Shown: positions 42,503 to 49,801, counted from the stretch's first letter. The stretch: 57,238 nucleotides of DNA from Erwinia typographi (GCF_000773975.1 NZ_JRUQ01000056.1:1-57238), one strand, 5' to 3'. Notes: generated from the sequence alone by a model not told the origin. Made by a program: numbers and translations.

Positions 42503-43317
42503 TCGCCACCGCTAAACGCGGCCTGGGGCACTATTGCCTGACGGGATTTTCATTACTGGTGCTGTTTTTTCTGATTGCGCCCATTCTGATTATCATCGCG
42601 GTCTCTTTCAGCCCGGGCGAAATGATCATGTTTCCGCCTAAGGGGCTGTCGCTACGCTGGTACCACAACTATTTTAACGACCCTAACTGGATGGGGGCGA
42701 CTCATGTCAGCATTGTGGTGGCGTTACTTACCGCTATCTGCTCGTTAGTTCTGGGTATTTTGGTGTCGATTGGCCTGGTGCGCGGGAAATTTATCGGGAA
42801 AAATCTGCTGCGCGCACTGCTAATGGGGCCGCTGATCGTTCCAAAAATCGTCACGGCGGTCGGGTTGTATTTCCTTTATATGCATCTGCGCTTGTTGGGA
42901 AGCCTGATGGGATTGGTTATCGCGCATATGCTGATCGCCGTTCCCTATGTGGTGATGATTATGACCGCCGCGCTTTATGGCTTTGATCGTCGGCTGGAAT
43001 GGGCGGCCAGAAGTCTGGGCGCGTCATCGCCAAAGGTTTTATGGTATGTCAGTTGGCCGATGCTGCGACCGGCCGTGATCAGTGCTGCGCTGTTCGCGTT
43101 TATTGAGTCATTCGACGATATCATTCTCAGCCTGTTCTTATCACAGCTGACACAGCCGACCTTGCCGCGCCAGATCTGGGTGAACGTACAGCAGTTTATC
43201 GATCCGACGATTGCGGCGGTTTCCACCATGATGACGCTGGTGTCCGTGCTGGGATTAGGGTTGGTGGTCATGGTGCAGTGGCTGACGGCGCGACGCACCA
43301 AACAGATGACCGGGTAA
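42499..43317 (+). CDS. ABC transporter permease (PotC-like)
   Basis: 272 residues from the ATG at 42499 (GGAGG six bases upstream); a GTG five codons earlier lies inside the ribosome site. About six membrane segments and the EAA loop LEWAARSLGASSPKVLWYV. Last gene of the catabolic/import operon. Confidence 0.88.
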   Translation: MIATAKRGLGHYCLTGFSLLVLFFLIAPILIIIAVSFSPGEMIMFPPKGLSLRWYHNYFNDPNWMGATHVSIVVALLTAICSLVLGILVSIGLVRGKFIGKNLLRALLMGPLIVPKIVTAVGLYFLYMHLRLLGSLMGLVIAHMLIAVPYVVMIMTAALYGFDRRLEWAARSLGASSPKVLWYVSWPMLRPAVISAALFAFIESFDDIILSLFLSQLTQPTLPRQIWVNVQQFIDPTIAAVSTMMTLVSVLGLGLVVMVQWLTARRTKQMTG

Positions 43318-43320
43318 GTT

Positions 43321-43346
43321 TAGCGGATGCCTGAAGGCATCCGCTA
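43321..43346 (+). terminator. hairpin ending the importer operon
   Basis: A perfect 11-bp stem, TAGCGGATGCC / GGCATCCGCTA, with a TGAA loop, starts six bases after the last permease. No strong T-run follows. Confidence 0.6.
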
Positions 43347-43423
43347 ATATGTTGCGGGCGCTGGCGGAATGTGAATGAATCAACAGTCTTTTTTATATGG
43401 TTTTAACCCATTAATATTTCCGC

Positions 43424-43449
43424 TGTGTATCTAAACGTTTATCAATTAT
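43424..43449 (+). repeat. att-like 26-bp repeat, copy C
   Basis: TGTGTATCTAAACG then TTTATCAATTAT. It differs from copy B (48853) at three positions. The unit consists of two direct GTGTACC motifs 12 bases apart plus AATTAT, here mutated to GTGTATC and GTTTATC. It marks the left edge of the mobile region, just past the catabolic operon. Confidence 0.7.
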
Positions 43450-43504
43450 TTTTTGTCATAGTTGAGCGAAACTCTAAAAAAAGAGAACCGTCTTAGTCGT
43501 CAAG

Positions 43505-44311
43505 TCATTGATTTAACATGTACTCCCGCATCAGGCTGATCTGATGTTGCAGCATCGCGCGGCCGTAATGGGTGGGATGGCCTTTTCGCTCTGCATCCTG
43601 AAGCAGTTTTGTTCTTTCCGGGAAGATGATGATGTCACAGACCAGCGCCGAGTTTTGCAGCTTTTCAACTGAAAAAGGCACGCTTTCATCGCTACCCATG
43701 CCTACGGAAGTTGCGTTGATAGCGATATCATGATGCACCGGTTCATTTGAACCAATCCCCACCGTGATGCCAGCATATTGGTTTTGTAAAGTTTGCCTTA
43801 GAGCTTCCGCTTTATTCCTGCTTCGGTTGTATATTGTAAGCTTTGATACGCCATGTGCAGCGAGAGCATGGGCAATTGCGCAGGCAGCACCTCCGGCCCC
43901 AGCAAGGTAAACGCTTTTATTCAGAACCGGATGCCCGTTCGAGATCAGGCTGCTAACCAGACCCTCTCCATCCAGCATGGTGCCACTCAGGCTACCATCT
44001 GCCTCTTTCCTGATAACGTTACAGGCTCCAATCGCTTTTGCCTGAACAGACAATTGATCCAGCAACGGCAGTATGGCTTTTTTGTGCGGCATGGTGACGA
44101 TTGCGCCACGGAAGTTTTGCAGGGATTTAAGGCCGATAACCAGCTGCTTTAAACCTTCACTGTTTACATGGAAGGGAACCATTAACGTATCAGCAATCTG
44201 AAGACGTTTGAGCTCCGCGTTCATCATCAGAGGGGCTTTAACCTGGCTGATTGGATCGCCCAAAATTCCGAGGATAGCCAGCTTGCCATCAACCTGTTCA
44301 AGAATATCCAT
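43505..44311 (-). CDS. shikimate dehydrogenase-like protein (AroE family)
   Basis: 268 residues from the ATG at 44311 (GAGAAAG upstream). N-terminal substrate domain with GILGDPISQVKAPLMMN (the AroE SxS site reads S-Q-V, so the second Ser is replaced), catalytic Lys in TMPHKK, NVIRKEADGSLSGTMLDGEG (Asn and Asp conserved as in AroE), Rossmann motif AGAGGAACA and NRSRNKAEAL. It is likely a quinate/shikimate-type paralogue, not the housekeeping enzyme. It lies between two repeat families of the mobile region. Confidence 0.82.
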   Translation of the reverse strand: MDILEQVDGKLAILGILGDPISQVKAPLMMNAELKRLQIADTLMVPFHVNSEGLKQLVIGLKSLQNFRGAIVTMPHKKAILPLLDQLSVQAKAIGACNVIRKEADGSLSGTMLDGEGLVSSLISNGHPVLNKSVYLAGAGGAACAIAHALAAHGVSKLTIYNRSRNKAEALRQTLQNQYAGITVGIGSNEPVHHDIAINATSVGMGSDESVPFSVEKLQNSALVCDIIIFPERTKLLQDAERKGHPTHYGRAMLQHQISLMREYMLNQ

Positions 44312-44381
44312 ACATCTTTCTCTCATTGCTGAACATTTACTAACCCTACTGCATTAAGTTTGCGGGGAAAAATATTTTGTG

Positions 44382-44404
44382 AAAAGTGTTCACTCTGTTC
44401 ATCT
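44382..44404 (+). repeat. AAAAGTGTTCAC repeat, copy 1
   Basis: AAAAGTGTTCACTCTGTTCA matches the segment at 48956 with one mismatch, and similarity extends some 20 bases to the left. The inner motif GTTCAC (GTGAAC on the other strand) resembles P4 alpha-binding iterons. Confidence 0.6.
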
Positions 44405-44452
44405 TTGTTAAGGTAGGATTTGTTCTTTAAATTTTATTTCCATGGAATGGAT

Positions 44453-45046
44453 ATGAGCTTCAGCTTACCGGGAACGGATTTATATTATCTTGCCGCTGAT
44501 AACCTTGATCCCGAGCGTTATGAGTGGATACTTCCCCCCTTCAGAGCCTGGTCCCGCATTAGTCGTGAGTATGAATTTGACGATCGCCACAGCTACAGTA
44601 GCTACATTGTTAACATGCAAAAGCGTGACGGAAGAACATATGCCTATCAACAGCCGCCACACGGCCCGTGGCAAAAAGAAAAGCTTGAAAGAATGATTTT
44701 TTCTGGCGAGGTGGTGATGTTGGATGTTCGCCATTTACCGGGCTCGCTCTTTTACATCAATGATGATGGTTTACTGGTGTGCACGGATCATCATGCGTTT
44801 CGTTTCGGCGGCGCTGAAAGAATTCTCCGCGAATACAGTACCTCGGTAAGCCGCAGAGACTATCGCAGCAGGGGAGGGAAACCACGGCCAACGTCACGGA
44901 GTGTCGGAGGATATAGCGCATCGCCCGAACAGCACGCGCATGCGACAAAGAATCCGCAAACCTTTGGCACCATCAACAGCAAAGCGGCTGGCCGCCTTTT
45001 GGCCGTACAACCAGAATCCGGAGATGTTTGCGGATACAGCCCGTAA
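44453..45046 (+). CDS. HNH effector, N-terminal part (frameshifted)
   Basis: Reads MSFSLPGTDLYYLAADNLDP and on through MLDVRHLPGSLFYINDDGLL to a stop at 45046. I do not know this domain by name. It looks like an effector N-terminal module placed ahead of a nuclease. From about 44965 the sensible reading passes to the frame of the next entry (NPQTFGTIN here, then PSTAKRLAAFWPYN in the other frame). The intact gene would encode roughly 385 residues. Confidence 0.55.
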   Translation: MSFSLPGTDLYYLAADNLDPERYEWILPPFRAWSRISREYEFDDRHSYSSYIVNMQKRDGRTYAYQQPPHGPWQKEKLERMIFSGEVVMLDVRHLPGSLFYINDDGLLVCTDHHAFRFGGAERILREYSTSVSRRDYRSRGGKPRPTSRSVGGYSASPEQHAHATKNPQTFGTINSKAAGRLLAVQPESGDVCGYSP

Positions 45047-45608
45047 GCTGGGCGGTGAGGCGGCGGAGGGGTTTGACCAGGTACTGAATGAGCAGACTGC
45101 TGGCTCTCTGGTGGCTCTGAGTTCAATAGTCGCCATTGGTCGTGGAAGTATGCATCCAACATCAATTTCAGAAATCCAAAAGCTGAATGATTTTCTTGGT
45201 AAATACAGAAAGTCTCCCGTTTTTCTTAGAAATATTGAAATTGTAAAAATGCAGTATATTAAGCGTTCCCCTGATGAAAGCCGAATTCTCAGGAGCGCAT
45301 TTGATAATGGGGTCAGGAAAAAATTTGTTAAATCCATCGCTGATAATTCAAATGTGGTTCAGCGTTTAAGTGAAACTCAGCGGGGAGTATTATCAAAAGG
45401 TGGGGTTCCTGATGGGTATCAGGTACATCATAAATTGCCGTTGGACGACAGCGGGACCAATAGTTTTGATAACTTGGTTCTGATCAAAAATGAAGGTATA
45501 CATCCTGTTTTCACAAACGCACAAGCGAACATATCAAGATCGCTAACTTCAGGTGGCGAAGCACCCACAGTGTTATGGCCTAAACCCAAAGGTGTTATTT
45601 ACCCATAG
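44901..45608 (+). CDS. HNH nuclease toxin domain, C-terminal part (frameshifted)
   Basis: Carries the nuclease: VPDGYQVHHKLPLDDSGTN followed by SFDNLVLIKNEGIHPVF, an HNH/GHH-like fold with the His-His metal/base pair, as in CdiA-CT, Rhs and T6SS effector tips. It has no ribosome site of its own, so it is best read as the 3' part of the gene starting at 44453. It is followed after eight bases by a SUKH-type immunity gene. Confidence 0.65.
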   Translation: MSEDIAHRPNSTRMRQRIRKPLAPSTAKRLAAFWPYNQNPEMFADTARKLGGEAAEGFDQVLNEQTAGSLVALSSIVAIGRGSMHPTSISEIQKLNDFLGKYRKSPVFLRNIEIVKMQYIKRSPDESRILRSAFDNGVRKKFVKSIADNSNVVQRLSETQRGVLSKGGVPDGYQVHHKLPLDDSGTNSFDNLVLIKNEGIHPVFTNAQANISRSLTSGGEAPTVLWPKPKGVIYP

Positions 45609-45616
45609 GTGATGAA

Positions 45617-46087
45617 ATGAGCGAAATTAAAAAGGCAGTTAGTAAGTTCGAGACCGTGAGGCGTTACTATAATCTACCGTCAATTCCAGCTTTTACAGGC
45701 GAAGCGATTAGGCATGACTTTGGCCGAAATGTGGGTATTGTCGGGGGTGAATTTTGGTCTGAGTATTATGAGTTATTAAAAAACAGCGATGGTCTTGCCG
45801 CTGATGGAGTTTATTTCTTTGGTATTAACTGCGAAAAGGATTTAAGGGCCTACCGTCTTATTGAAAATAATAGGGCATTGTCAGAACCGGGTCTGGAAGC
45901 TCCAGGTTTTGAGAGGCTGATTTACATCGGTACCAGTAATACCGACAGTTTCGTTTACAATACGAGCAACCAGAAATGGGAGTCGCGCGACCGAATAGGA
46001 ACAGATACAGTTTATGAGTCCCACGACTCTCTGGCAGAATTGCTAAATTTTGAAGCAGACAAACTTGTGGCGTCTCTTGAAGACTGA
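45617..46087 (+). CDS. SUKH (SMI1/KNR4)-like immunity protein
   Basis: 156 residues. The pattern GGEFWSEYYELLKNSDGLAA, GVYFFGINCEKDL and FERLIYIGTSNTDSFVYN suits the SMI1/KNR4 superfamily, the commonest immunity fold next to nuclease toxins. ATG eight bases after the HNH stop, with GTGATGAA upstream. Probably neutralises the HNH domain. Confidence 0.65.
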   Translation: MSEIKKAVSKFETVRRYYNLPSIPAFTGEAIRHDFGRNVGIVGGEFWSEYYELLKNSDGLAADGVYFFGINCEKDLRAYRLIENNRALSEPGLEAPGFERLIYIGTSNTDSFVYNTSNQKWESRDRIGTDTVYESHDSLAELLNFEADKLVASLED

Positions 46088-46091
46088 GAAC

Positions 46092-46129
46092 GACCGGCCG
46101 GTACTACCAACCGGTCACACTTTTTTTTT
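46092..46129 (+). terminator. terminator after the immunity gene
   Basis: Stem GACCGG / CCGGTC followed closely by nine T. Confidence 0.75.
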
Positions 46130-46142
46130 GCTTTTATACCAT

Positions 46143-46178
46143 CTACATATCCACCTCATCGAACACCTCTTTCAGGAT
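46143..46178 (-). pseudogene. DinI-like C-terminal remnant
   Basis: On the minus strand, ILKEVFDEVDM then a stop (TAG). This mirrors the EVFNEADMWM C-terminus of the intact DinI-like gene at 46575. Only about ten residues are left, so it is a scar of a second copy. Confidence 0.45.
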
Positions 46179-46193
46179 TAAAGGAGAATAATT

Positions 46194-46529
46194 ATGAAAA
46201 AAATCGTCGTTCCTGTCAGTGCAGAGGCTATGTCTCGCCTTGATTTTGAGGAAAATATTGAAGGCGACTTAATCGAATTTTCCCTGGACAAAGGTACATT
46301 TGATAAATTATGGGGCTATGGCATATTTGAACGGCTCAATAACTCGCTGGATATTTGTATTGATGATTGTGAAGATGAAAGCATCACTGAATCAGATGAT
46401 CTGAAGGTGGCCAGAGAAATTATTGCCCGGACAGCTGAGGACACGGCTGATGATGGAAATATAGCCCAGATTTTGGTCATGGCAGATAAGGCTATAGCTT
46501 GTAAGACAGGCTTATTTTTCTTCTTCTGA
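46194..46529 (+). CDS. acidic small protein, probable orphan immunity protein
   Basis: 111 residues with AAAGGAG before the ATG. Acidic (NSLDICIDDCEDESITESDD), no membrane segment, no known enzymatic motif. Its setting behind the HNH/SUKH pair suggests an immunity protein kept after loss of its toxin. The C-terminus TGLFFFF is odd and may reflect a frame change near the stop. No family recognised. Confidence 0.5.
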   Translation: MKKIVVPVSAEAMSRLDFEENIEGDLIEFSLDKGTFDKLWGYGIFERLNNSLDICIDDCEDESITESDDLKVAREIIARTAEDTADDGNIAQILVMADKAIACKTGLFFFF

Positions 46530-46574
46530 AGTATTGAACGCTTCATTGTGGCCGGCATTCCCGGCCATAAATCG

Positions 46575-46865
46575 TCATTCCACGTCGCCCATCCACATAT
46601 CAGCCTCATTGAATACCTCTTCAATCACCGTGTTCAGTTTAACCGTTGCGTCACTGTTGATACTGCTATTGCCTATCATCGGCTTAACCCTCACATCAGC
46701 ATGCGGAAAGACGCGCTTAACGCGCTTATCCAGCTCAGACAGGATCACTTCTTTGGCGTTGGAAAGCCCTTCAATATTGCGCTTCTCATGAACTGGCGGA
46801 ATATGAGTAAATCTCGTAACCATCTGTTTGTACTTAATTTTTATTAATTCAACTTTGACTGGCAT
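46575..46865 (-). CDS. DinI-like family protein
   Basis: 96 residues. The C-terminal two-thirds has the DinI pattern: NAKEVILSELDKRVKRVFPH, ADVRVKPM, KLNTVIEEVFNEADMWM. DinI family members modulate RecA in the SOS response and occur in many phages and satellites. Its start codon lies within repeat copy D. No clear LexA box is visible upstream. Confidence 0.65.
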   Translation of the reverse strand: MPVKVELIKIKYKQMVTRFTHIPPVHEKRNIEGLSNAKEVILSELDKRVKRVFPHADVRVKPMIGNSSINSDATVKLNTVIEEVFNEADMWMGDVE

Positions 46866-46886
46866 ACCTAACCGTATACCAATGCT
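46861..46886 (+). repeat. att-like 26-bp repeat, copy D (degenerate)
   Basis: GGCATACCTAACCG then TATACCAATGCT matches the TACCTAA-CGTGTACCAAT core of copies A and B at about 19 of 26 positions. It lies between the HNH module and the RNase A module. Confidence 0.45.
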
Positions 46887-46901
46887 GGTTTATGAGGTCC
46901 C

Positions 46902-47198
46902 TCAAAGGTCACTATGCCTGTCGATGCTCTCAAGGAAATACGTTAAGAAAATCTTAGCGTAATCAGGTGAAATATCTTTCCATCTCATGGCAAACTCTTC
47001 TTTTATCTCTTCTTCTGAGAGCTGGAGAAAGTCAGAAATTTCTTTACGTAGATCTCTACGTTCTTCTGGCGTTGCCTCGTCGACTACAACATCAATGGCA
47101 CCTTCCATGGTATCCGCGCCAGTTATGTAGTCGTAGTCCTGGTTGAGTGTTCCCACAAGACATAGATCCAAGTTTGGGGCAAGAGGTGCATTGCTCAT
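46902..47198 (-). CDS. CdiI-like immunity protein, second copy (orphan)
   Basis: 98 residues from the ATG at 47198 (MSNAPLAPNLDL). Paralogue of the protein at 47309: both read GTLNQDYDYITGADTMEGAID / GTLNQDFDFITGADTIDGAID in parts, then PE-RRDL-KE and an acidic helical tail. The longer frame upstream is spurious: it overlaps a remnant of the toxin's 3' end (47206-47247). It likely protects against a variant of the RNase toxin. Confidence 0.65.
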   Translation of the reverse strand: MSNAPLAPNLDLCLVGTLNQDYDYITGADTMEGAIDVVVDEATPEERRDLRKEISDFLQLSEEEIKEEFAMRWKDISPDYAKIFLTYFLESIDRHSDL

Positions 47199-47205
47199 AG
47201 TCAGC

Positions 47206-47247
47206 TCACAAGTCCGGGAAAGAGGTGATAATGTAATAGGGTTTATT
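47206..47247 (-). pseudogene. remnant of a second RNase A-like toxin C-terminus
   Basis: Minus strand frame NKPYYIITSFPDL-stop, nearly identical to the end of the intact toxin (GKPYYILTSLPEV-stop). It sits at the same distance before the orphan immunity gene as the intact toxin does before its own. Confidence 0.7.
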
Positions 47248-47308
47248 TGAGGTTTGCTCAATGCTCTACGATAGAGAATTTAATCCACTTTCGCGTCTAA
47301 TATTTCAA

Positions 47309-47599
47309 TCAGTGTGGCTGAACTTTCTCTATGCCTTCAAGTATGCGCAAGAGCAACCCTTTACCGTCTTCGGGCGCAAAAGAGTTAATATACCTATCCC
47401 TGAATTCAGATTTTATCGTTTCATCGTCATACGTAAGAAATTCTATCACTTCTTTTTTTAAGTCTTCGCGATCTTCAGGTGTCAATTCTGCTGTATAGAT
47501 ATCTATGGCGCCATCAATGGTATCAGCGCCTGTAATAAAATCAAAGTCCTGATTTAATGTTCCTTCAATCAAAATATCAATATTAGTGGTTAAGATCAT
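47309..47599 (-). CDS. CdiI-like immunity protein for the RNase A-like toxin
   Basis: 96 residues, GGAGGTG before the ATG, three bases after the toxin stop, so translation is coupled. Short acidic protein (ELTPEDREDLKKEVIEFL; DDETIKSEFRDRY) of the contact-dependent inhibition immunity type. It should bind and block the RNase domain. Confidence 0.7.
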   Translation of the reverse strand: MILTTNIDILIEGTLNQDFDFITGADTIDGAIDIYTAELTPEDREDLKKEVIEFLTYDDETIKSEFRDRYINSFAPEDGKGLLLRILEGIEKVQPH

Positions 47600-47602
47600 G
47601 AT

Positions 47603-48433
47603 TCACACCTCCGGGAGTGAAGTTAGAATATAATAGGGTTTACCATTGTACCATTCATATTTGAGAACGACTTTTACCTTGGTTGCCTGAGTCAGTTTGT
47701 CACTTCCTCTGAAAAGAGAATAACCAATAGTCCTCCCTGTATCGTATGTAATGGTGAAGTTGTGTCTTGGGCTACTTGCTGCCCACGTTTTTATCCACTC
47801 TTTATTTACCTTTAATGCATCAGATACTGACTTTTCGGCTAAATCTATATTGGTAAAAGAGCTAATGGCATTTGGCGGCCTGGCCATATTTTCAGTGCTT
47901 TTTAGCCGGGTCGCTAATTCATCTTGCGTCTTACCAACATGCTTCAAAATTGCATGACCACCAGGTCTGTTGCCCATCACCGATTCATGTTGAATAAGTT
48001 TGATACGCCCTGTGCGGACGGCAGCAACTCTCGCCGCTCCCAGCCCCAGAGAAAGCGCAATAGGTACAGCAACATCAACAGTAAGACCTACCTTCCAGGC
48101 GGTATCGTCATCAGCTCCAAACTGTTTTGCCATCTCAACAGCGGCTTGGTATGTTGCACTTCGAACATTCGTGCCGGACAGAACCTGATTCGCTGCGGTA
48201 TTAATGCTATCCATGCTATGAGCGCCAACAATGGCACAGGCTGCTTTTGTCAACCCCGTAGGCTCGGGTGCGATACAAAGCGCAGTTGCTCCGGCCAGCT
48301 CAAGTGTTCCCATAACCAGACCCAGTCCGCCCATAAGACGGTTAGTCCTTGTTTCCGATTCGGTGACTGTTGTATCAGATAAAGCCGCAGCAAGTTGAAC
48401 CGGGGACATTACGATTTTTATGCCATCATCCAT
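47603..48433 (-). CDS. effector with C-terminal RNase A-like (CdiA-CT type) toxin domain
   Basis: 276 residues, GAGG upstream of the ATG. Residues 1-145 are a hydrophobic/helical delivery part (SPVQLAAALSDTTVTE, GGLGLVMGTLELAGATAL, VDVAVPIALSLGLGAAR). Residues 150-276 match the bacterial RNase A domain of CdiA toxins: GGHAILKHVGKTQDELATRL (catalytic His-Lys region), SSFTNIDLAEKSVSDAL, and YNGKPYYILTSLP at the end. No signal peptide. Free-standing proteins of this build are usually type VI secretion cargo. Confidence 0.75.
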   Translation of the reverse strand: MDDGIKIVMSPVQLAAALSDTTVTESETRTNRLMGGLGLVMGTLELAGATALCIAPEPTGLTKAACAIVGAHSMDSINTAANQVLSGTNVRSATYQAAVEMAKQFGADDDTAWKVGLTVDVAVPIALSLGLGAARVAAVRTGRIKLIQHESVMGNRPGGHAILKHVGKTQDELATRLKSTENMARPPNAISSFTNIDLAEKSVSDALKVNKEWIKTWAASSPRHNFTITYDTGRTIGYSLFRGSDKLTQATKVKVVLKYEWYNGKPYYILTSLPEV

Positions 48434-48611
48434 GATGAAACCTCATGTGATCAAAATATATGCGACCAGATTATATCCACTTTTTAGGCGCGTTGTTCCA
48501 ATCGCTGCGAAAAATGCGATAGAAAAGGGTTAACCCTCACCATAGAGAATTTCGTTATTGAATATTTATACAGAGGAGGGGGCGTTTAATCCGCGCCATG
48601 AGTGATTTCCA

Positions 48612-48640
48612 TCCATAATTGGTATACGTTTTTGGCCTAC
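48612..48640 (-). repeat. inverted degenerate copy of the att-like repeat
   Basis: On the minus strand: TGTAGGCCAAAAACG then TATACCAATTATGG. The right half matches the CGTGTACCAATTAT half of copies A and B with one change. It faces copy A eight bases away. Confidence 0.5.
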
Positions 48641-48647
48641 ATTACGG

Positions 48648-48673
48648 TGTGTACCTAAACATGTACCAATTAT
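48648..48673 (+). repeat. att-like 26-bp repeat, copy A
   Basis: TGTGTACCTAAACA then TGTACCAATTAT; one mismatch to copy B, 205 bases downstream. Confidence 0.75.
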
Positions 48674-48712
48674 CACTGGATTCAGGCGGATCGGGTCGAA
48701 AGGTTACAGGCA

Positions 48713-48748
48713 CAAAAAAGCCCGCAGGGCTTACGCCTTGCGGGCTTT
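48713..48748 (-). terminator. leftward terminator in the att region
   Basis: Perfect 10-bp stem AAAGCCCGCA / TGCGGGCTTT with six A on the left (T-run on the minus strand). Confidence 0.85.
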
Positions 48749-48817
48749 CAGGACTTTGTCGAGTGGGTCTGGTAACCAATCGAGCTGGCGGAATCTGAAC
48801 ATGTTCCACAAGCTCAT
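48731..48817 (-). CDS. possible 28-residue small protein
   Basis: An ATG-started frame reading MSLWNMFRFRQLDWLPDPLD and ending KVLKARKA just inside the terminator stem. The clean stop-in-terminator arrangement is gene-like, but no ribosome site is seen. It could be the residue of a larger gene. Unrecognised. Confidence 0.25.
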   Translation of the reverse strand: MSLWNMFRFRQLDWLPDPLDKVLKARKA

Positions 48818-48852
48818 GAATTTATGTGTTTTTATCTAATTCAACTTTGTTC

Positions 48853-48878
48853 TGTGTACCTAAACGTGTACCAATTAT
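48853..48878 (+). repeat. att-like 26-bp repeat, copy B
   Basis: TGTGTACCTAAACG then TGTACCAATTAT. The best-preserved copy: two exact GTGTACC motifs separated by TAAAC. Integrase arm-type or att sequence is the likely role. Confidence 0.7.
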
Positions 48879-48955
48879 TGGATCTCATATCCCGGAACGG
48901 CAAGGCAATGATAACGAATGAACGGCGCTAAATCCAAAATAAAATGATTTGAGAG

Positions 48956-48980
48956 AAAAGTGTTCACACTGTTCACTTTT
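48956..48980 (+). repeat. AAAAGTGTTCAC repeat, copy 2
   Basis: AAAAGTGTTCACACTG then TTCACTTTT, itself an inverted repeat (AAAAGTG / CACTTTT). Related to copy 1 at 44382, and like it to the right of an att-like copy. Confidence 0.6.
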
Positions 48981-49303
48981 GGTTTTTATTTATTAAATTC
49001 ATTGTGTTAGGTCGTGAACGGTTTGAGGTGGAATGTACACTAGTGTGCACTAAGGGTGATCACCTTAGCCGAGATAAGAAAAAGCGGCGAAGGTGGTATG
49101 CATGATATGACATTATGAGGCGATGCATGCTGTTAATGGTTAGCTCTGTGCCAGAGGCGGGCTTAAAATTCTTTATTATGAAGCTGATGATAAAGATCTG
49201 TAGTTTGTATTGCTATACACATCTCGTGTGAGCGCTTTAACCACAGAGAAATTGAAGTGTGATATTCTTACCTAAGCCATCTAAAATAAAAAAGGATGTC
49301 GTT

Positions 49304-49801
49304 ATGGCCTTACCGAGTGAATACAGAAATGCAAGAACGGAATATTTAGAGCTAGAAGCAAATAAATATCAAGCGAATGAGTTGTGGAATCTCACAAGCG
49401 AGGATTTCATGCTCTTGGGGAAATATATACAGATGTATTGCTTTATCGAGCTAAATATACACAGATTGTTCAATAATCTTAAGTCGACGGGGCTTTTTAA
49501 AACAAAATCAAAGGACAGGGTGAACGTCCCATACATTTTAGACAAGTTAATCGAATTAGTGAGTGATAATCTTGTTGAATCATCAAAAGTTGATGAGACC
49601 ATAGATAAACTAAAAGAAATCAAATTCCGTAGAGATTATAGAAATATCTTTGCACATTGGGCTGCAAAAAGAATCCCTAATGAAGATGGAATGATTTTTT
49701 TGCAAGTGACGCCCAAGATTATAAAAAAACATTTGAGAGAAAAATTAATTCTGGTACCGCTGCCTATGCTATTTTCGATGTGGCAGACATTCGAGGGTTA
49801 A
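49304..49801 (+). CDS. HEPN-like protein, frameshifted near the C-terminus
   Basis: From the ATG at 49304 (AAAGGATG upstream) a 165-residue helical protein, low GC. It contains RRDYRNIFAHW, an R-x4-H motif of the HEPN RNase type. After five A at 49740-49744 the sequence makes sense in another frame (KINSGTAAYAIFDVADIRGL and THLSSYEEWIAHFYAEV) up to a TAG at 49881, so one base appears to be lost and the original protein was about 192 residues. It lies at the attL-proximal cargo position of the P4-like element. A defence or abortive-infection role is an inference. Confidence 0.55.
   Translation: MALPSEYRNARTEYLELEANKYQANELWNLTSEDFMLLGKYIQMYCFIELNIHRLFNNLKSTGLFKTKSKDRVNVPYILDKLIELVSDNLVESSKVDETIDKLKEIKFRRDYRNIFAHWAAKRIPNEDGMIFLQVTPKIIKKHLREKLILVPLPMLFSMWQTFEG

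Larger units (their letters stand above)
48434..49258. other. gap carrying att-like repeats
   Basis: About 825 bases with no gene of normal size. It holds repeat copies A and B, an inverted degenerate copy (48612-48640), a strong leftward terminator, a 28-codon frame and the second AAAAGTGTTCAC repeat. It is the probable attL area of the satellite. Confidence 0.6.

Noticed and set aside
46549..46567. TGGCCGG/CCGGCCA hairpin as a terminator between the 46194 gene and the DinI-like gene
   Set aside because: The stem is good but neither side has a T-run; left unassigned.
46861..46901. LexA box upstream of the DinI-like gene
   Set aside because: No CTGT-N8-ACAG pattern could be found in the short upstream region.
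47198..47261. N-terminal extension of the orphan immunity gene
   Set aside because: The extension reads out of frame over a toxin C-terminal remnant; the paralogue's start aligns with the ATG at 47198.
43320..49000. A tRNA or tmRNA 3' end as the integration site
   Set aside because: No cloverleaf or tRNA 3' half with CCA was found near the att-like repeats.
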